From ASMP01 sp035282925 (GTDB lineage Archaea > Nanobdellota > Nanobdellia > Pacearchaeales > GW2011-AR1): DNA of 22,905 nucleotides. How positions within the stretch are numbered: position 1 is the stretch's first letter; every line of letters starts with the position of its first letter. The DNA is taken from positions 1 to 22,905 of the forward strand of contig DATEUW010000014.1 in NCBI GenBank assembly GCA_035282925.1. Reading direction: 5' to 3'. Positions 13,988 through 22,002 of the stretch are shown here, piece by piece. A model generated the notes under the pieces. The model saw nothing but the letters and a program-made list of their open reading frames with translations. It was not told the origin of the DNA and ran no database searches. Made by a program: the position numbers and the translations under genes.

Positions 13988-15166
13988 ATGAAAATTATGG
14001 TGATGGGCCATGGCGCTGTCGGCTCTGTTTTATGCGAGATGTTTTCCAGGGAAAGAAAAATAAAATCAATAGTATGTGTGGAAAAGACCATCACTCACTT
14101 TAGAAACAAGGGAAAAATTCATTTCAAGGAAATAGACATATCAGACATTAAGCAAATAACAGCTCTTCTAAAAAAGGAAAAACCAGACCTCATCATCAAT
14201 GCGTCTCTTCCTTTTTTTAATAAAATCCTGCTGGGCGCCTGCCTGAAAAACAGGGTAAATTACATGGACCTCGCCTCTTACTGGGATTTTGATAAAAATC
14301 CAAGGTCCAAAAGCCCGTATAAGGTTGAGCAGCTGGATTTCAATGAGAAATTTAAAAAAAAGAAACTCATCGGTCTTATAAATACAGGAGCTTCCCCAGG
14401 CCTTACAAACCTCCTGGCAAAAGAATGTGTCGACCTTTTTGACAAAATCGATTCAATAAAAATCCGCCTGTATGAAAATACAAAAACATCTGATTTTTAT
14501 TTTCCATGGTCAATTGAATGGCTTTTAGATGAAATAAACTGGAGACCCCTAGTTTACAGAAAAGGAAAATTTAAGGTTATGGAGAACTTTTCAGAGGAGG
14601 AAGTTTATATGTTTCCGAGAGGCATTGGAAAAAAGAAAGTTTATCTCGTTTCTCAGGAAGAAGTTGGGACAATCCCTCTTTTCATAAAAGTAAAAAACGT
14701 CGATATAAAGATTTTCGACAACCAGGCAAATATCGCAAAATTTTTAATGAGGCTCGGCCTTGTTTCAGAGGAAGAAATAAAAACCGGAAAATGCGAGATA
14801 AGCCCTGCCGAATTCATATCTGCTCTGGCAAAGACAAAACAAAAAGATTTTGCAAAAATGAAGGTCCCGAATGACGCCCAGTTTATTTTCGCGGTAGAGG
14901 CAGAAGGAAATAGGAATGGAAGAAATAAAAGAGCAGGTTTCTATGCGATATTTCCAGAACAAAAGGAAATAAATCGCCTGGGACTATATGCCAATTTTAT
15001 TTCATATCCAACAGCCCTCGCAGTAAAAGTTTTTGCTATGATAATTCCAAAAATTAAAAATTACGGGGTTTTTCCGCCGGAAGCCATTGAGAGAGACATG
15101 AGGCATGAGATAATAAACGAATTAAAAAAGCATGTGAAAATCAGAGAGTTTGTTAGGAAAAGATAA
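13988..15166 (+). CDS. saccharopine dehydrogenase-like NAD(P)-dependent oxidoreductase
   Basis: An N-terminal Rossmann fold carries G7-x-G9-x-x-G12 (GHGAVG), then a strand/helix pattern (IIVC-type strand, DLIINASLPF) and the family stretch VNYMDLAS, followed by the typical INTGASPGLTNLLA block. The C-terminal catalytic/dimerisation domain fills the rest of the 392 residues. Relatives include saccharopine reductase and carboxy(nor)spermidine dehydrogenase, which reduce an imine made from an amino acid or polyamine precursor. The precise substrate cannot be assigned, and polyamine synthesis is one candidate. The ATG at 13988 is 27 nt from its TATA box; a TTG at 13973 is rejected. It is the only rightward gene inside the leftward translation cluster. 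Confidence 0.82.
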   Translation: MKIMVMGHGAVGSVLCEMFSRERKIKSIVCVEKTITHFRNKGKIHFKEIDISDIKQITALLKKEKPDLIINASLPFFNKILLGACLKNRVNYMDLASYWDFDKNPRSKSPYKVEQLDFNEKFKKKKLIGLINTGASPGLTNLLAKECVDLFDKIDSIKIRLYENTKTSDFYFPWSIEWLLDEINWRPLVYRKGKFKVMENFSEEEVYMFPRGIGKKKVYLVSQEEVGTIPLFIKVKNVDIKIFDNQANIAKFLMRLGLVSEEEIKTGKCEISPAEFISALAKTKQKDFAKMKVPNDAQFIFAVEAEGNRNGRNKRAGFYAIFPEQKEINRLGLYANFISYPTALAVKVFAMIIPKIKNYGVFPPEAIERDMRHEIINELKKHVKIREFVRKR

Positions 15167-15484
15167 TTATCTTGTTGGGGGATCTTTTTGAGCACTTTCT
15201 TCAAGCGCCATTCTTCCAAGCCTAACGCCACTGTCTGTTAAAAAATATTTAAGGCCACCATCTTCAATTCCGCCAACTGCCACAGACCTAATCAGCCCAG
15301 ACCTGATCAATAAGCCGCCATGTACATAAGCAATGCTTTTGGGAACATAAAAACCAGAACTTCCGTTAAAATTTATTTCCCCTCTTTCTATGCTTTGTCT
15401 CAGAAATCTTGCCAAGTGACTTGTTGCTCTGCCTGTGTAATTATCACTCGTTACCAGCTTTCTTAATTCTTCTTCTGCCGTCAT
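15167..15484 (-). CDS. small probable winged-helix protein (105 aa)
   Basis: The family is not firmly recognised. The C-terminal half resembles the end of a winged helix: GGLLIRSGLIRSV, a Gly-rich turn, then YFLTDSGVRLGRMAL, in which 'LT-x-x-G' commonly closes a wing. The N-terminal half is helical and charged (EEELRKLV, RFLRQSIERGEI). It could be a small DNA- or RNA-binding protein, but the recognition helix is not obvious. The ATG at 15484 has a TATA box (TTTTAAAG on the reverse strand) centred about 24 nt upstream, so it is independently transcribed. Its stop directly abuts the convergent dehydrogenase gene. It lies between rps7 and fusA, which are adjacent in many archaea. Confidence 0.55.
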   Translation of the reverse strand: MTAEEELRKLVTSDNYTGRATSHLARFLRQSIERGEINFNGSSGFYVPKSIAYVHGGLLIRSGLIRSVAVGGIEDGGLKYFLTDSGVRLGRMALEESAQKDPPTR

Positions 15485-15536
15485 GATTCACAAAACAAAA
15501 TTTTCTTTAAAAGGTTTGTTGTTCTTTAAGATACAA

Positions 15537-16139
15537 TTACCTTGCAGAATCAGCCTGTTTTTCAGATTCTATCCTCTTCCTTACAGCAAAACTATCACCG
15601 TTTTCCTCGGAAGCAAGAATTATTTCTTCTGAGAGAGCCTGCGAGATGCTTTTCTTTTTGTTGAATGCCTTGTCAGAAGCTCCGTGCACCAGATTTTTCA
15701 CTGCAAGGTTCACACGCCTCATGGGAGAAACATCGACTGCCTGAGGATATCTGGCTCCGCCGTATTCAATCGCAGTTACCTCGTCTCTCGGAGCCGATTT
15801 CTCGACAGCTTTCACAAAAACCACTACTGGATTTTTTCCTGTTTTTTTCTCTATCAACTTGAGGGCTTCCAAAACAATCAGTGCGTTTCTCGTATATTTC
15901 CCTGTAGAGGTTCCCAGCATTATCCTGTGCTTTTTCCCCCTGTGCCCAGCGACCCCGAGCCTGTTTATTAGCCTTTCGACGAGATTTATTTTCGTCTGCC
16001 CGAATTTCTGGAAATTCCTTCCGTGGCTTTTCAGAATTAATTTCGGTTTTAAGTTTATCACATTTTTCAGGCCAGGATCTTCCACAGAAATACCTTCTGT
16101 ATCATACAGGTCAAAAATCTTGAATTTTAGAGGTTCCAT
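15537..16139 (-). CDS. rps7: 30S ribosomal protein uS7
   Basis: uS7 is a primary 16S rRNA-binding protein of the small-subunit head near the mRNA exit channel. At 200 residues it is of archaeal length, with the conserved blocks LVERLINRLGVAGHRGKKHR, then YTRNALIVLEAL, GGARYPQAVDVSPMRRVNLA and a Lys/Arg-rich C-terminal helix region. A TATA box (reverse strand, centred near 16167) is about 28 nt before the ATG at 16139, so this gene can be transcribed on its own, although rps12 lies directly upstream in the usual order. No Shine-Dalgarno is seen. The sequence looks intact. Confidence 0.96.
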   Translation of the reverse strand: MEPLKFKIFDLYDTEGISVEDPGLKNVINLKPKLILKSHGRNFQKFGQTKINLVERLINRLGVAGHRGKKHRIMLGTSTGKYTRNALIVLEALKLIEKKTGKNPVVVFVKAVEKSAPRDEVTAIEYGGARYPQAVDVSPMRRVNLAVKNLVHGASDKAFNKKKSISQALSEEIILASEENGDSFAVRKRIESEKQADSAR

Positions 16140-16235
16140 TTTTATGCAGTATCAATCTGAAATTTATTTAACTTATAATTCATCTTATTAATCGCAGCCA
16201 AAATTGATTTTACTGACATTAACATTTTAACCATT

Positions 16236-16658
16236 TTATCTTCTACCTTTCTCTATCTTTCCGAGCCACAAAAGATGCAGCGGCTGGTCGTTTACTTGGA
16301 TGACCTGAAACCTGACTCCAGGGATGTCTCCCTTTGTTCTTCCCTGTTTTCCGCCAATACGCTCAATCAAAACCTCGTCGTGCTCGTCTATGAATCTCTG
16401 GGCGAGGTTTCCCGGAATAAAGGCTGTTACTATCTTGCCGTTCTTTTTCAGCTGCACCTTGCAGCATTTTCTCATGGCAGAGTTCGGCTGCTTCGCCTCT
16501 TTCTGGACTTTCTGCAGAACAATTCCCTTTGCCTGGCTTGCCCCTTCGAGAGGGTCTGCCTTTGCATAAAGGTTCAGAGTCTTCGCTTTATATTTCCTGT
16601 CGCTCCATCTGAATTTCTTTCTGTTTTTCTTAAATTTTAAGGCACTTTTCAATCCCAT
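16236..16658 (-). CDS. rps12: 30S ribosomal protein uS12
   Basis: uS12 lies at the decoding centre and affects accuracy. From the ATG at 16658 it has 140 residues, matching archaeal uS12: KFKKNRKKFRWSDRKYK at the start, KQPNSAMRKCCKVQLKKNG in the centre (the PNSA loop faces the decoding site) and GDIPGVRFQVIQVN near the end. The open frame extends upstream to 16760 but would overlap nusA and include the promoter. The TATA box (16679-16689) is centred exactly 26 nt before the chosen ATG, which settles the start. Gene order nusA-rps12-rps7 is the archaeal standard. Confidence 0.96.
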   Translation of the reverse strand: MGLKSALKFKKNRKKFRWSDRKYKAKTLNLYAKADPLEGASQAKGIVLQKVQKEAKQPNSAMRKCCKVQLKKNGKIVTAFIPGNLAQRFIDEHDEVLIERIGGKQGRTKGDIPGVRFQVIQVNDQPLHLLWLGKIEKGRR

Positions 16659-16719
16659 AATAATAGAATTAGAAATCGGTTTAAAAATGTTTTTGAGAAC
16701 TAAATTCTTATCTGAATAT

Positions 16720-17133
16720 TCAAACAATCCTGAAATCCTTCCCGAAAAAATCCCCGACAATTTTCTGCATTTCCAGAAACCTGCGCTTGTTCCTGCCTAT
16801 CAACGCGGCCTTGTTTTTTCCTCCGCTGACGATTATCTCGTTGTCCTTGATTTCGAAGCCTCTTATGGTCAAAGGGCTTATGAGGACCTTTATGAAACCT
16901 CCAGCATCCTGCAATCCGCGCGGAGCAGCAACCACGCGTATTCTTTTCCCGAGTATTTCAGACATCTTTCTTACATTTCTCCCGTTTTCACCGATGGATT
17001 TCGCTACAAGCTCCCTTGGCACAGAAAAAATTACCGCATCGTTGTATCTGAAGCAGAAATGCGTTCTTACCTTCATTATACTCTCAAATAAATTCAGATA
17101 ACGCATGTCCTGCATATTGATTGTGTTGGCCAT
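16720..17133 (-). CDS. nusA: archaeal NusA-like KH-domain protein
   Basis: 137 residues with two KH RNA-binding domains, the normal short archaeal form that lacks the bacterial polymerase-binding and S1 domains. The first KH loop is GENG (48-51) in AKSIGENGRNVRKM; the second is GRNK (113-116) in ALIGRNKRRFLEM, where Lys replaces the last Gly. It is thought to influence transcription elongation or rRNA-related processes. The ATG at 17133 is about 29 nt from a TATA-like stretch (reverse strand, 17158-17167), so it has its own promoter. Position upstream of rps12 and rps7 is typical, but ribosomal protein L30e, often between rpoA and nusA, is absent from the window. Confidence 0.93.
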   Translation of the reverse strand: MANTINMQDMRYLNLFESIMKVRTHFCFRYNDAVIFSVPRELVAKSIGENGRNVRKMSEILGKRIRVVAAPRGLQDAGGFIKVLISPLTIRGFEIKDNEIIVSGGKNKAALIGRNKRRFLEMQKIVGDFFGKDFRIV

Positions 17134-17219
17134 TTGATTATAAAGGTGAATTAAAATTATTTTATAAATTTATTGTTACCAAGAATTATAAGATTTATCA
17201 GAGGGTAATACAAAAGAAT

Positions 17220-17567
17220 TTAATTACATACTAGCTGTGGCGGAAGAGTTTCTTGAAGCAAGCAACCTCTAAGCGGATTGCAAAATGTGCTACACAAATT
17301 CAGATCCTTCGGCACACATCTGGCGAATTCTGATGTCAAACGTACAGATTCAGTTGGTTCCAATACCCCCATGATTACTAACGGAAGAAGTATACAATCA
17401 TAACCTTCTGGACATTGTGCAAAACCAAGTCCGCCGCATCCACTATACACAACCACACCTAATTTTGTTAATTCTTCTTCAGTCCAATTTGTTTTAACAG
17501 GCCACAAATAAATGACGAGAATAAGAACAATAAATATAGCAATTACAAAAATAAGCGTTTTTTTCAT
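17220..17567 (-). CDS. membrane-anchored or secreted cysteine-rich small protein (115 aa)
   Basis: The family is not recognised. From the ATG at 17567 an N-terminal hydrophobic helix (TLIFVIAIFIVLILVIYLW) follows MKK and serves as signal anchor or uncleaved signal. The exported part has eight cysteines (SGCGG, QCPEGYDC, ARC, NLC, TFC, GC and VC), an even number compatible with four disulfides. It ends shortly after the last cysteine. An ATG at 17579 would add four residues but leaves too little room for the TATA box centred near 17595, which is 28 nt from the chosen start. It lies between rpoA and nusA and has no evident functional link to them. It may be an envelope or surface-contact protein. 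Confidence 0.6.
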   Translation of the reverse strand: MKKTLIFVIAIFIVLILVIYLWPVKTNWTEEELTKLGVVVYSGCGGLGFAQCPEGYDCILLPLVIMGVLEPTESVRLTSEFARCVPKDLNLCSTFCNPLRGCLLQETLPPQLVCN

Positions 17568-17607
17568 TTTTATAAACATTTGATAGTCATAATAAATTTG
17601 GTGTTTT

Positions 17608-18069
17608 TTATTTTCTTCTTATATAGAAAATTATCCCTAAGATTCCCGCTATGAAGAATATCAGCCCCAGCAAGCCAGGAGTCGTCTGCGTCAGATTGGA
17701 AACAGCGTTTCCCGTCGGTCTCAAAGAACTGAAAATCAATGCGATGCCTGCAACAAGGAATGCAATGATGACACCAAACCTTTGTTCAAGAGTTTCTTCT
17801 GCTGGATTTCTGAGTCCACGTCTTTTTCTCTCGGCTATTTCTTTTCTTTTTTCTTCCTCAAACCTTTTAGTGTTTGCAACAAACTTTTCGTGACCCTCTA
17901 TTTGCTCACCAACAGGTCTGCTTTTTCCGTGACCTCCTCTTCCAAAGGTCCTCTCCATTCTAAGATAATGTGCCCTATCCATTGCCTCCCCATATCTTCT
18001 TGCTCTTTCCCTTATATCTGAATAGCTTCTTCTTTCTTCCTCTTTTCTTTTGTGACTATAATCCGCCAT
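17608..18069 (-). CDS. membrane protein with charged cytoplasmic domain and C-terminal helical hairpin (153 aa)
   Basis: The family is not recognised. The first 90 residues are extremely rich in Arg, Lys and Glu, with repeated RE/ER pairs that predict a charged helix (RRYGEAMDRAHYLRMERTFG). Two hydrophobic segments follow, IIAFLVAGIALIFSSL and LLGLIFFIAGILGIIFYI, joined by a short polar loop containing TGNAVSNLTQT, and the protein ends with RRK. The topology is probably N-in/C-in with a short external loop. The ATG at 18069 has a TATA box centred 27 nt upstream (near 18096); an ATG two codons earlier (18075) is less likely. It sits directly downstream of rpoA in the place usually held by other polymerase-cluster genes. 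Confidence 0.6.
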   Translation of the reverse strand: MADYSHKRKEEERRSYSDIRERARRYGEAMDRAHYLRMERTFGRGGHGKSRPVGEQIEGHEKFVANTKRFEEEKRKEIAERKRRGLRNPAEETLEQRFGVIIAFLVAGIALIFSSLRPTGNAVSNLTQTTPGLLGLIFFIAGILGIIFYIRRK

Positions 18070-18118
18070 AAGCACCTTAAGAACAAGGAATTTTTAAACC
18101 TATCTCAGTTTTGAAGAA

Positions 18119-21100
18119 TTATTTGTTGATTTCTTCAATAATCTTTCTATCTGCCTCTTTTTTCATCGATTCCTTTTTTACCAACGGGCCAACGACCCTC
18201 ACCAGAAGCCCTGGAAGCCCTGTTCCTACCGGAACCGGCTGGTTGAGAATGACATTTTCAATGACGCTGGTAAGCTGGTCCTTGTTTCCCTTTATCGTCG
18301 CATTCACGAATTGCTTTACAGGGGTTTCGAAAGTCGCCCTTGCTAGGATTGAGGATTTCTGGGCAATGATTCCTATTCTCGTGACTCCTTTAACTTCCCC
18401 TGTGTTTGTCATGGCATCAGAGACGAGCTTAAGATGCCTCTTGTCTATGTCGAGTCCCTGCGTATTCAGAACTTCCTGAATCTCGTTTATTATCAGCTGC
18501 CTTGCAGCCTCTATGCCAAAGACTTCTGTTACCTCATGGAGATCGTTTGAATGAAGCCTTTGCTGATTTACTTCCTTCATCTCGAGCACTTTCCTTAAAT
18601 TTGTTCCCAGGGTCATGACTATGTAATCGCTGTCTCTCTTCACTATGAGAATCTGTTTTACTCCCTTTATCCCGGAGATTATTGTTTTCTTCAATTTTTC
18701 TTTGAGCTTGTATATGTCTTTGAAGCTCATTTCAGAGGCATTCACAGATATCGCATCTGTTTTTTCCCTGCTCAAAAAACCGAGTTCCTTGAGCCTTTCA
18801 ATCACTTTTTTAAGGGAGGAATGGCTCTGCCGCAGGCCTTCCCTGTCTATCTTTATCTCTATCTTTTTATCAGAGAAATCTATGTTTATCTCAGAGGCAA
18901 TGTCGCTTATGGTTATCTCCTTAATCTTTTCCGCAAAAACCTTGGCGTCCTTTTCATTGTTGTATTCTTTCTTCAGATAGATTTCCATTTTAGGGCTTGA
19001 TGGCTTCTTTCTCGCGTCGAAGATTTCTATCAGCCTTGGAAGTCCCTGGGTGACCTGCATCTCGCTGACTCCGGCGAAGTGAAAAGTTCTAAGGACCATC
19101 TGCGTCGAAGGCTCCCCGAAACTCTGTGCTGTTATTACCCCTATGGCCTCTCCTGGCTCTAGTTTTTCTCCCAGGTGCAGTTTGGATACATCCATTCCGT
19201 CGTCCCCGTAAATAAACTGGATTACGTTGTTGTTGCTGTCCCTTATCGTGCCGTCATATTCTCTTCGCAAATCCTGAAGCGCGTTTGCCAGCCTTCTGTA
19301 CAGGTAGCCGGAACGGGGAGTTCTTAATGCAGTGTCCATCAGGGAAGCTCTTCCGGTTATCGCCTGGAAGAAAAATTCCGCAGGCTTCAAGCCTTTCATG
19401 AACGGGCTTCTTATGAAACCCTTTGCCTTAGGGCTTAAGTCACCCCGTTTGAAGAAGGAAAGGGTTCGGTCGTTGAATCCTATGTCTATCCTTTTTCCCT
19501 CGAGGTCCTGCTGGCCGACGCAGCAGGCCATCTGCGTTATGTTGAGAATGTTTCCTCCTCCGCCAGACCTTATCATATGAGTTACAGGATTGTCCTCCGG
19601 GAACTCTGCCTTTACGATTTCCCCTATCCTTGTCCTGACTTCGTTGAGGACTTTCAGGATTTTTATCTCCCTGGATTCTTCAGGGGTTTTTCCCTGGATA
19701 ACTTCCAGAGTTTTGCTGTTGTATTCCCCTATTATCTCTTTGGTTTTTTCCTCAGCCCTTTTCACTATTTCCTCAGAGAGGTCGATGACCTTCTGCTCCA
19801 CGTCGAAATCCTCGAGAGAAATAGTTATGCCTTTTTTTGTCAGGTAATTTTTCCCGAGGTTGAACGCTTTCCTTATGGTATCAAAGGCAACGTTTCTTCC
19901 GAATTTTTTGTCTATCTCCTTTATGAGCAGCCCCTCTTCATCACCGAAAAGATTTTTGTCAATAATGCCTTTTGTTATTTCCCCTTCCTTTATCTTTACG
20001 GATTCTCCGGAGAAGTCCATCTTTGGAAGTATCTTTGAAAAAATCTCGGTTCCTGCAATGCTTTTTTTGGAAAACTCCCCGTCAACTCCGGAATTATAGA
20101 GCAGCTGGTTCGCCTCTTCCCTTGAGAACTCGCCAAGCCCAAGAAGATAGCCTCCTGTTATTGCGTCGCTAATGCAGCCTATCCAGTTAGTGTTGTTCTT
20201 AGGAGAGATGAGATTTTTTTTCACTTCCAGAAGGATTTTCGCTTCTGCCCTTGCCTCTTCTGTCTGCGGGCTGTGGATGTTCATCTCGTCACCGTCGAAG
20301 TCTGCGTTGTACGGAGTCTTGACAGCAGGATGCAGCCTGAAGGTTCTTCCCGGAAGGACTTTTACATAATGCGCCATCAGGCTTCCCCTGTGCAGGCTCG
20401 GATGCCTGTTGAAGAGAACTATGTCCCCGTTTTCCAAGTGTCTTTCAACTTTGTATCCAGGAACAAGCTCGTTGATTATCTCTTCCTTGAGCTCAGGGGT
20501 TATTTTTTTCCTTTTCCCGTCCGGCCTTATCACATAATTTGCTCCAGGATATTCTTCTCCCCGTTCTATGATTTTCTTCAGTCTTTCAATGTTCAAATCA
20601 TTTACGCTTTCCGATACAGTAACAATCTTTGCGATTTCATAGGGGACACCGACTTCGTTTATCTGCATAGCCGGATCAGGAGAAATGACTGTTCTTCCGG
20701 AATAATTCACCCTTTTTCCGGCAAGGTTTTTTCTTATCCTTCCCTCTTTGCCCTTTATCCTCTCTGTGATTGTCTTCAACGGCTGTCCGCTCCTGTGCCT
20801 TGCAGGAGGAATTCTCGTGACAGTGTTATCAAAAAAAGTAGTTATATGAAATTGAAGCAAATCCCAAAGGTCTTCTATTATGACTTCAGGCGCTCCGGCA
20901 TTAAGATTTTCCCAAAGCCTCTGGTTAGCCCTTATTATGTCTGAAAGTTTATGGGTAAGGTCATCTTCGCTTCTCTCTCCTGATTCAAGGATTATAGAAG
21001 GCCTCACCGTGACAGGGGGAACCAGGAGGATTGTAAGCACTCCCCACTCTGGCCTGAAATAATGCGGGTTTATTCCTATCTTTTTCAGTTCCTCGTCTGG

Positions 21101-21607
21101 AATTGCGACCAGGCTTTCCCTTATCTCTGTCGGGAAGATTCTCGTCTTTCCCCTGTAAAAAGTCGTCGGCTTGTCTAGCTTTATCTTTTCCTGGGCAGAG
21201 TTGCAGTGGGGGCATTTTTTCACATCCTTTGCTTTCTTGATTCTCATGCTTGGCGGATATTTTTCAGTGTCTTTTTCAGAGAGCAGCAATTTTCCGCATT
21301 CCTTGCAGAAGCACCGCAAACCCAGTTCAATCATTGGAACATATTTCAGGTGGATTACCGAGCGCGCAAGGTCTATGGTTCCAGGATGCCCGAGGCATTC
21401 CTTAAGTCTTCCACCGCATGTACGGCATCTTACTCCAGGGTCTATGGCCCCGAGCCTCAGGTCCATCAATCCTCCGTCGACAGGATAGCCATCTATGTCG
21501 TAGAGCTCCGGAGTCACGATTTTTGCAACAGAGAGCTTTTTTATCTTCTCAGGGCTTAGCAAAGAAAAGCTTATCTCCTTGATTTTTTTTCTTATCGGTT
21601 TTTGCAT
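18119..21607 (-). CDS. rpoA: RNA polymerase largest subunit, A' and A'' in one polypeptide
   Basis: Catalytic largest subunit (equivalent to Rpb1 and beta'), 1162 residues. The N-terminal zinc site is C61, C64, C71 and H74; a second cluster uses C101, C104, C132 and C135. The Mg-binding triad is D436, D438 and D440 in NADFDGDE (codons at 20288-20302). The region that ends A' in split archaea (RREYDGTIRDS to FIYGDDG) runs straight into the A'' start (EKLEPGEAIGVITAQSFGEP, trigger-loop region) without a stop, near residue 804. The C-terminal A'' blocks follow (FGIEAARQLIINEI, KSSILARATFETP). There is no carboxy-terminal heptad tail, as in other archaea. The start is 11 nt after the preceding stop, with GGAG overlapping that stop as a weak ribosome-binding site. 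Confidence 0.97.
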   Translation of the reverse strand: MQKPIRKKIKEISFSLLSPEKIKKLSVAKIVTPELYDIDGYPVDGGLMDLRLGAIDPGVRCRTCGGRLKECLGHPGTIDLARSVIHLKYVPMIELGLRCFCKECGKLLLSEKDTEKYPPSMRIKKAKDVKKCPHCNSAQEKIKLDKPTTFYRGKTRIFPTEIRESLVAIPDEELKKIGINPHYFRPEWGVLTILLVPPVTVRPSIILESGERSEDDLTHKLSDIIRANQRLWENLNAGAPEVIIEDLWDLLQFHITTFFDNTVTRIPPARHRSGQPLKTITERIKGKEGRIRKNLAGKRVNYSGRTVISPDPAMQINEVGVPYEIAKIVTVSESVNDLNIERLKKIIERGEEYPGANYVIRPDGKRKKITPELKEEIINELVPGYKVERHLENGDIVLFNRHPSLHRGSLMAHYVKVLPGRTFRLHPAVKTPYNADFDGDEMNIHSPQTEEARAEAKILLEVKKNLISPKNNTNWIGCISDAITGGYLLGLGEFSREEANQLLYNSGVDGEFSKKSIAGTEIFSKILPKMDFSGESVKIKEGEITKGIIDKNLFGDEEGLLIKEIDKKFGRNVAFDTIRKAFNLGKNYLTKKGITISLEDFDVEQKVIDLSEEIVKRAEEKTKEIIGEYNSKTLEVIQGKTPEESREIKILKVLNEVRTRIGEIVKAEFPEDNPVTHMIRSGGGGNILNITQMACCVGQQDLEGKRIDIGFNDRTLSFFKRGDLSPKAKGFIRSPFMKGLKPAEFFFQAITGRASLMDTALRTPRSGYLYRRLANALQDLRREYDGTIRDSNNNVIQFIYGDDGMDVSKLHLGEKLEPGEAIGVITAQSFGEPSTQMVLRTFHFAGVSEMQVTQGLPRLIEIFDARKKPSSPKMEIYLKKEYNNEKDAKVFAEKIKEITISDIASEINIDFSDKKIEIKIDREGLRQSHSSLKKVIERLKELGFLSREKTDAISVNASEMSFKDIYKLKEKLKKTIISGIKGVKQILIVKRDSDYIVMTLGTNLRKVLEMKEVNQQRLHSNDLHEVTEVFGIEAARQLIINEIQEVLNTQGLDIDKRHLKLVSDAMTNTGEVKGVTRIGIIAQKSSILARATFETPVKQFVNATIKGNKDQLTSVIENVILNQPVPVGTGLPGLLVRVVGPLVKKESMKKEADRKIIEEINK

Positions 21608-21618
21608 TTTCTCGTTTT

Positions 21619-22002
21619 TTACTCCAGTGTTTGTAATCCATTTAAGTAAATTGATAACATTTCAATAAGTGCTAAAGCCTGAATTGAGGAATTTACATTA
21701 TGAAAATCATAATTATTCATAGAGCCTAATATGACGCACGGACAGCCATCTCCAATCACAATACTGGTCAATCCTTTTTCCCCACTCCAAGATAATTTTG
21801 GATAACTGCCGTTAGAGGCAGGAAGCCCAAAGTTTTTTTGGGTTAAGTCAACTCTTTTTTGTATACCTTCTCTAAATTCAAGACTTATTTTTTTAACCAA
21901 TTCTCTATGTTCTTTAGGTATTCTCCAATACAAACCAAAACCTAACCTGTCTTCTGTTTTACTTATTCTTGGGTAAAGTATTATTTCTTCCATTTTACTC
22001 AT
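21619..22002 (-). CDS. orphan protein encoded between rpoB and rpoA (127 aa)
   Basis: The family is not recognised. The protein is soluble, without signal or membrane segment. Visible features are an N-terminal stretch with Arg/Glu-rich helices (RIPKEHRELVKKISLEF), a Ser/Gly/Trp-containing beta region (YPKLSWSGEKGLTSIVIGDG), CPC in GDGCPCVIL, and a final hydrophobic helix (IQALALIEMLSIYL). The ATG at 22002 overlaps the rpoB stop by 8 bases; an ATG at 21993 is an alternative that removes three residues and the overlap. The gene ends 11 nt before rpoA. The tight spacing makes co-transcription with the polymerase genes nearly certain. Its codons look more AT-rich than those of rpoA and rpoB, by eye. 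Confidence 0.62.
   Translation of the reverse strand: MSKMEEIILYPRISKTEDRLGFGLYWRIPKEHRELVKKISLEFREGIQKRVDLTQKNFGLPASNGSYPKLSWSGEKGLTSIVIGDGCPCVILGSMNNYDFHNVNSSIQALALIEMLSIYLNGLQTLE

Noticed and set aside
13900..14094. Extended N-terminus of EF-2 in the open frame
   Set aside because: The extension contains the divergent TATA boxes and overlaps the dehydrogenase start. Family length and the P-loop position favour the ATG at 13899.
16659..16760. Extended N-terminus of uS12 overlapping nusA
   Set aside because: uS12 proteins start near KFKKNRKKF, and the TATA box is exactly 26 nt before the ATG at 16658.
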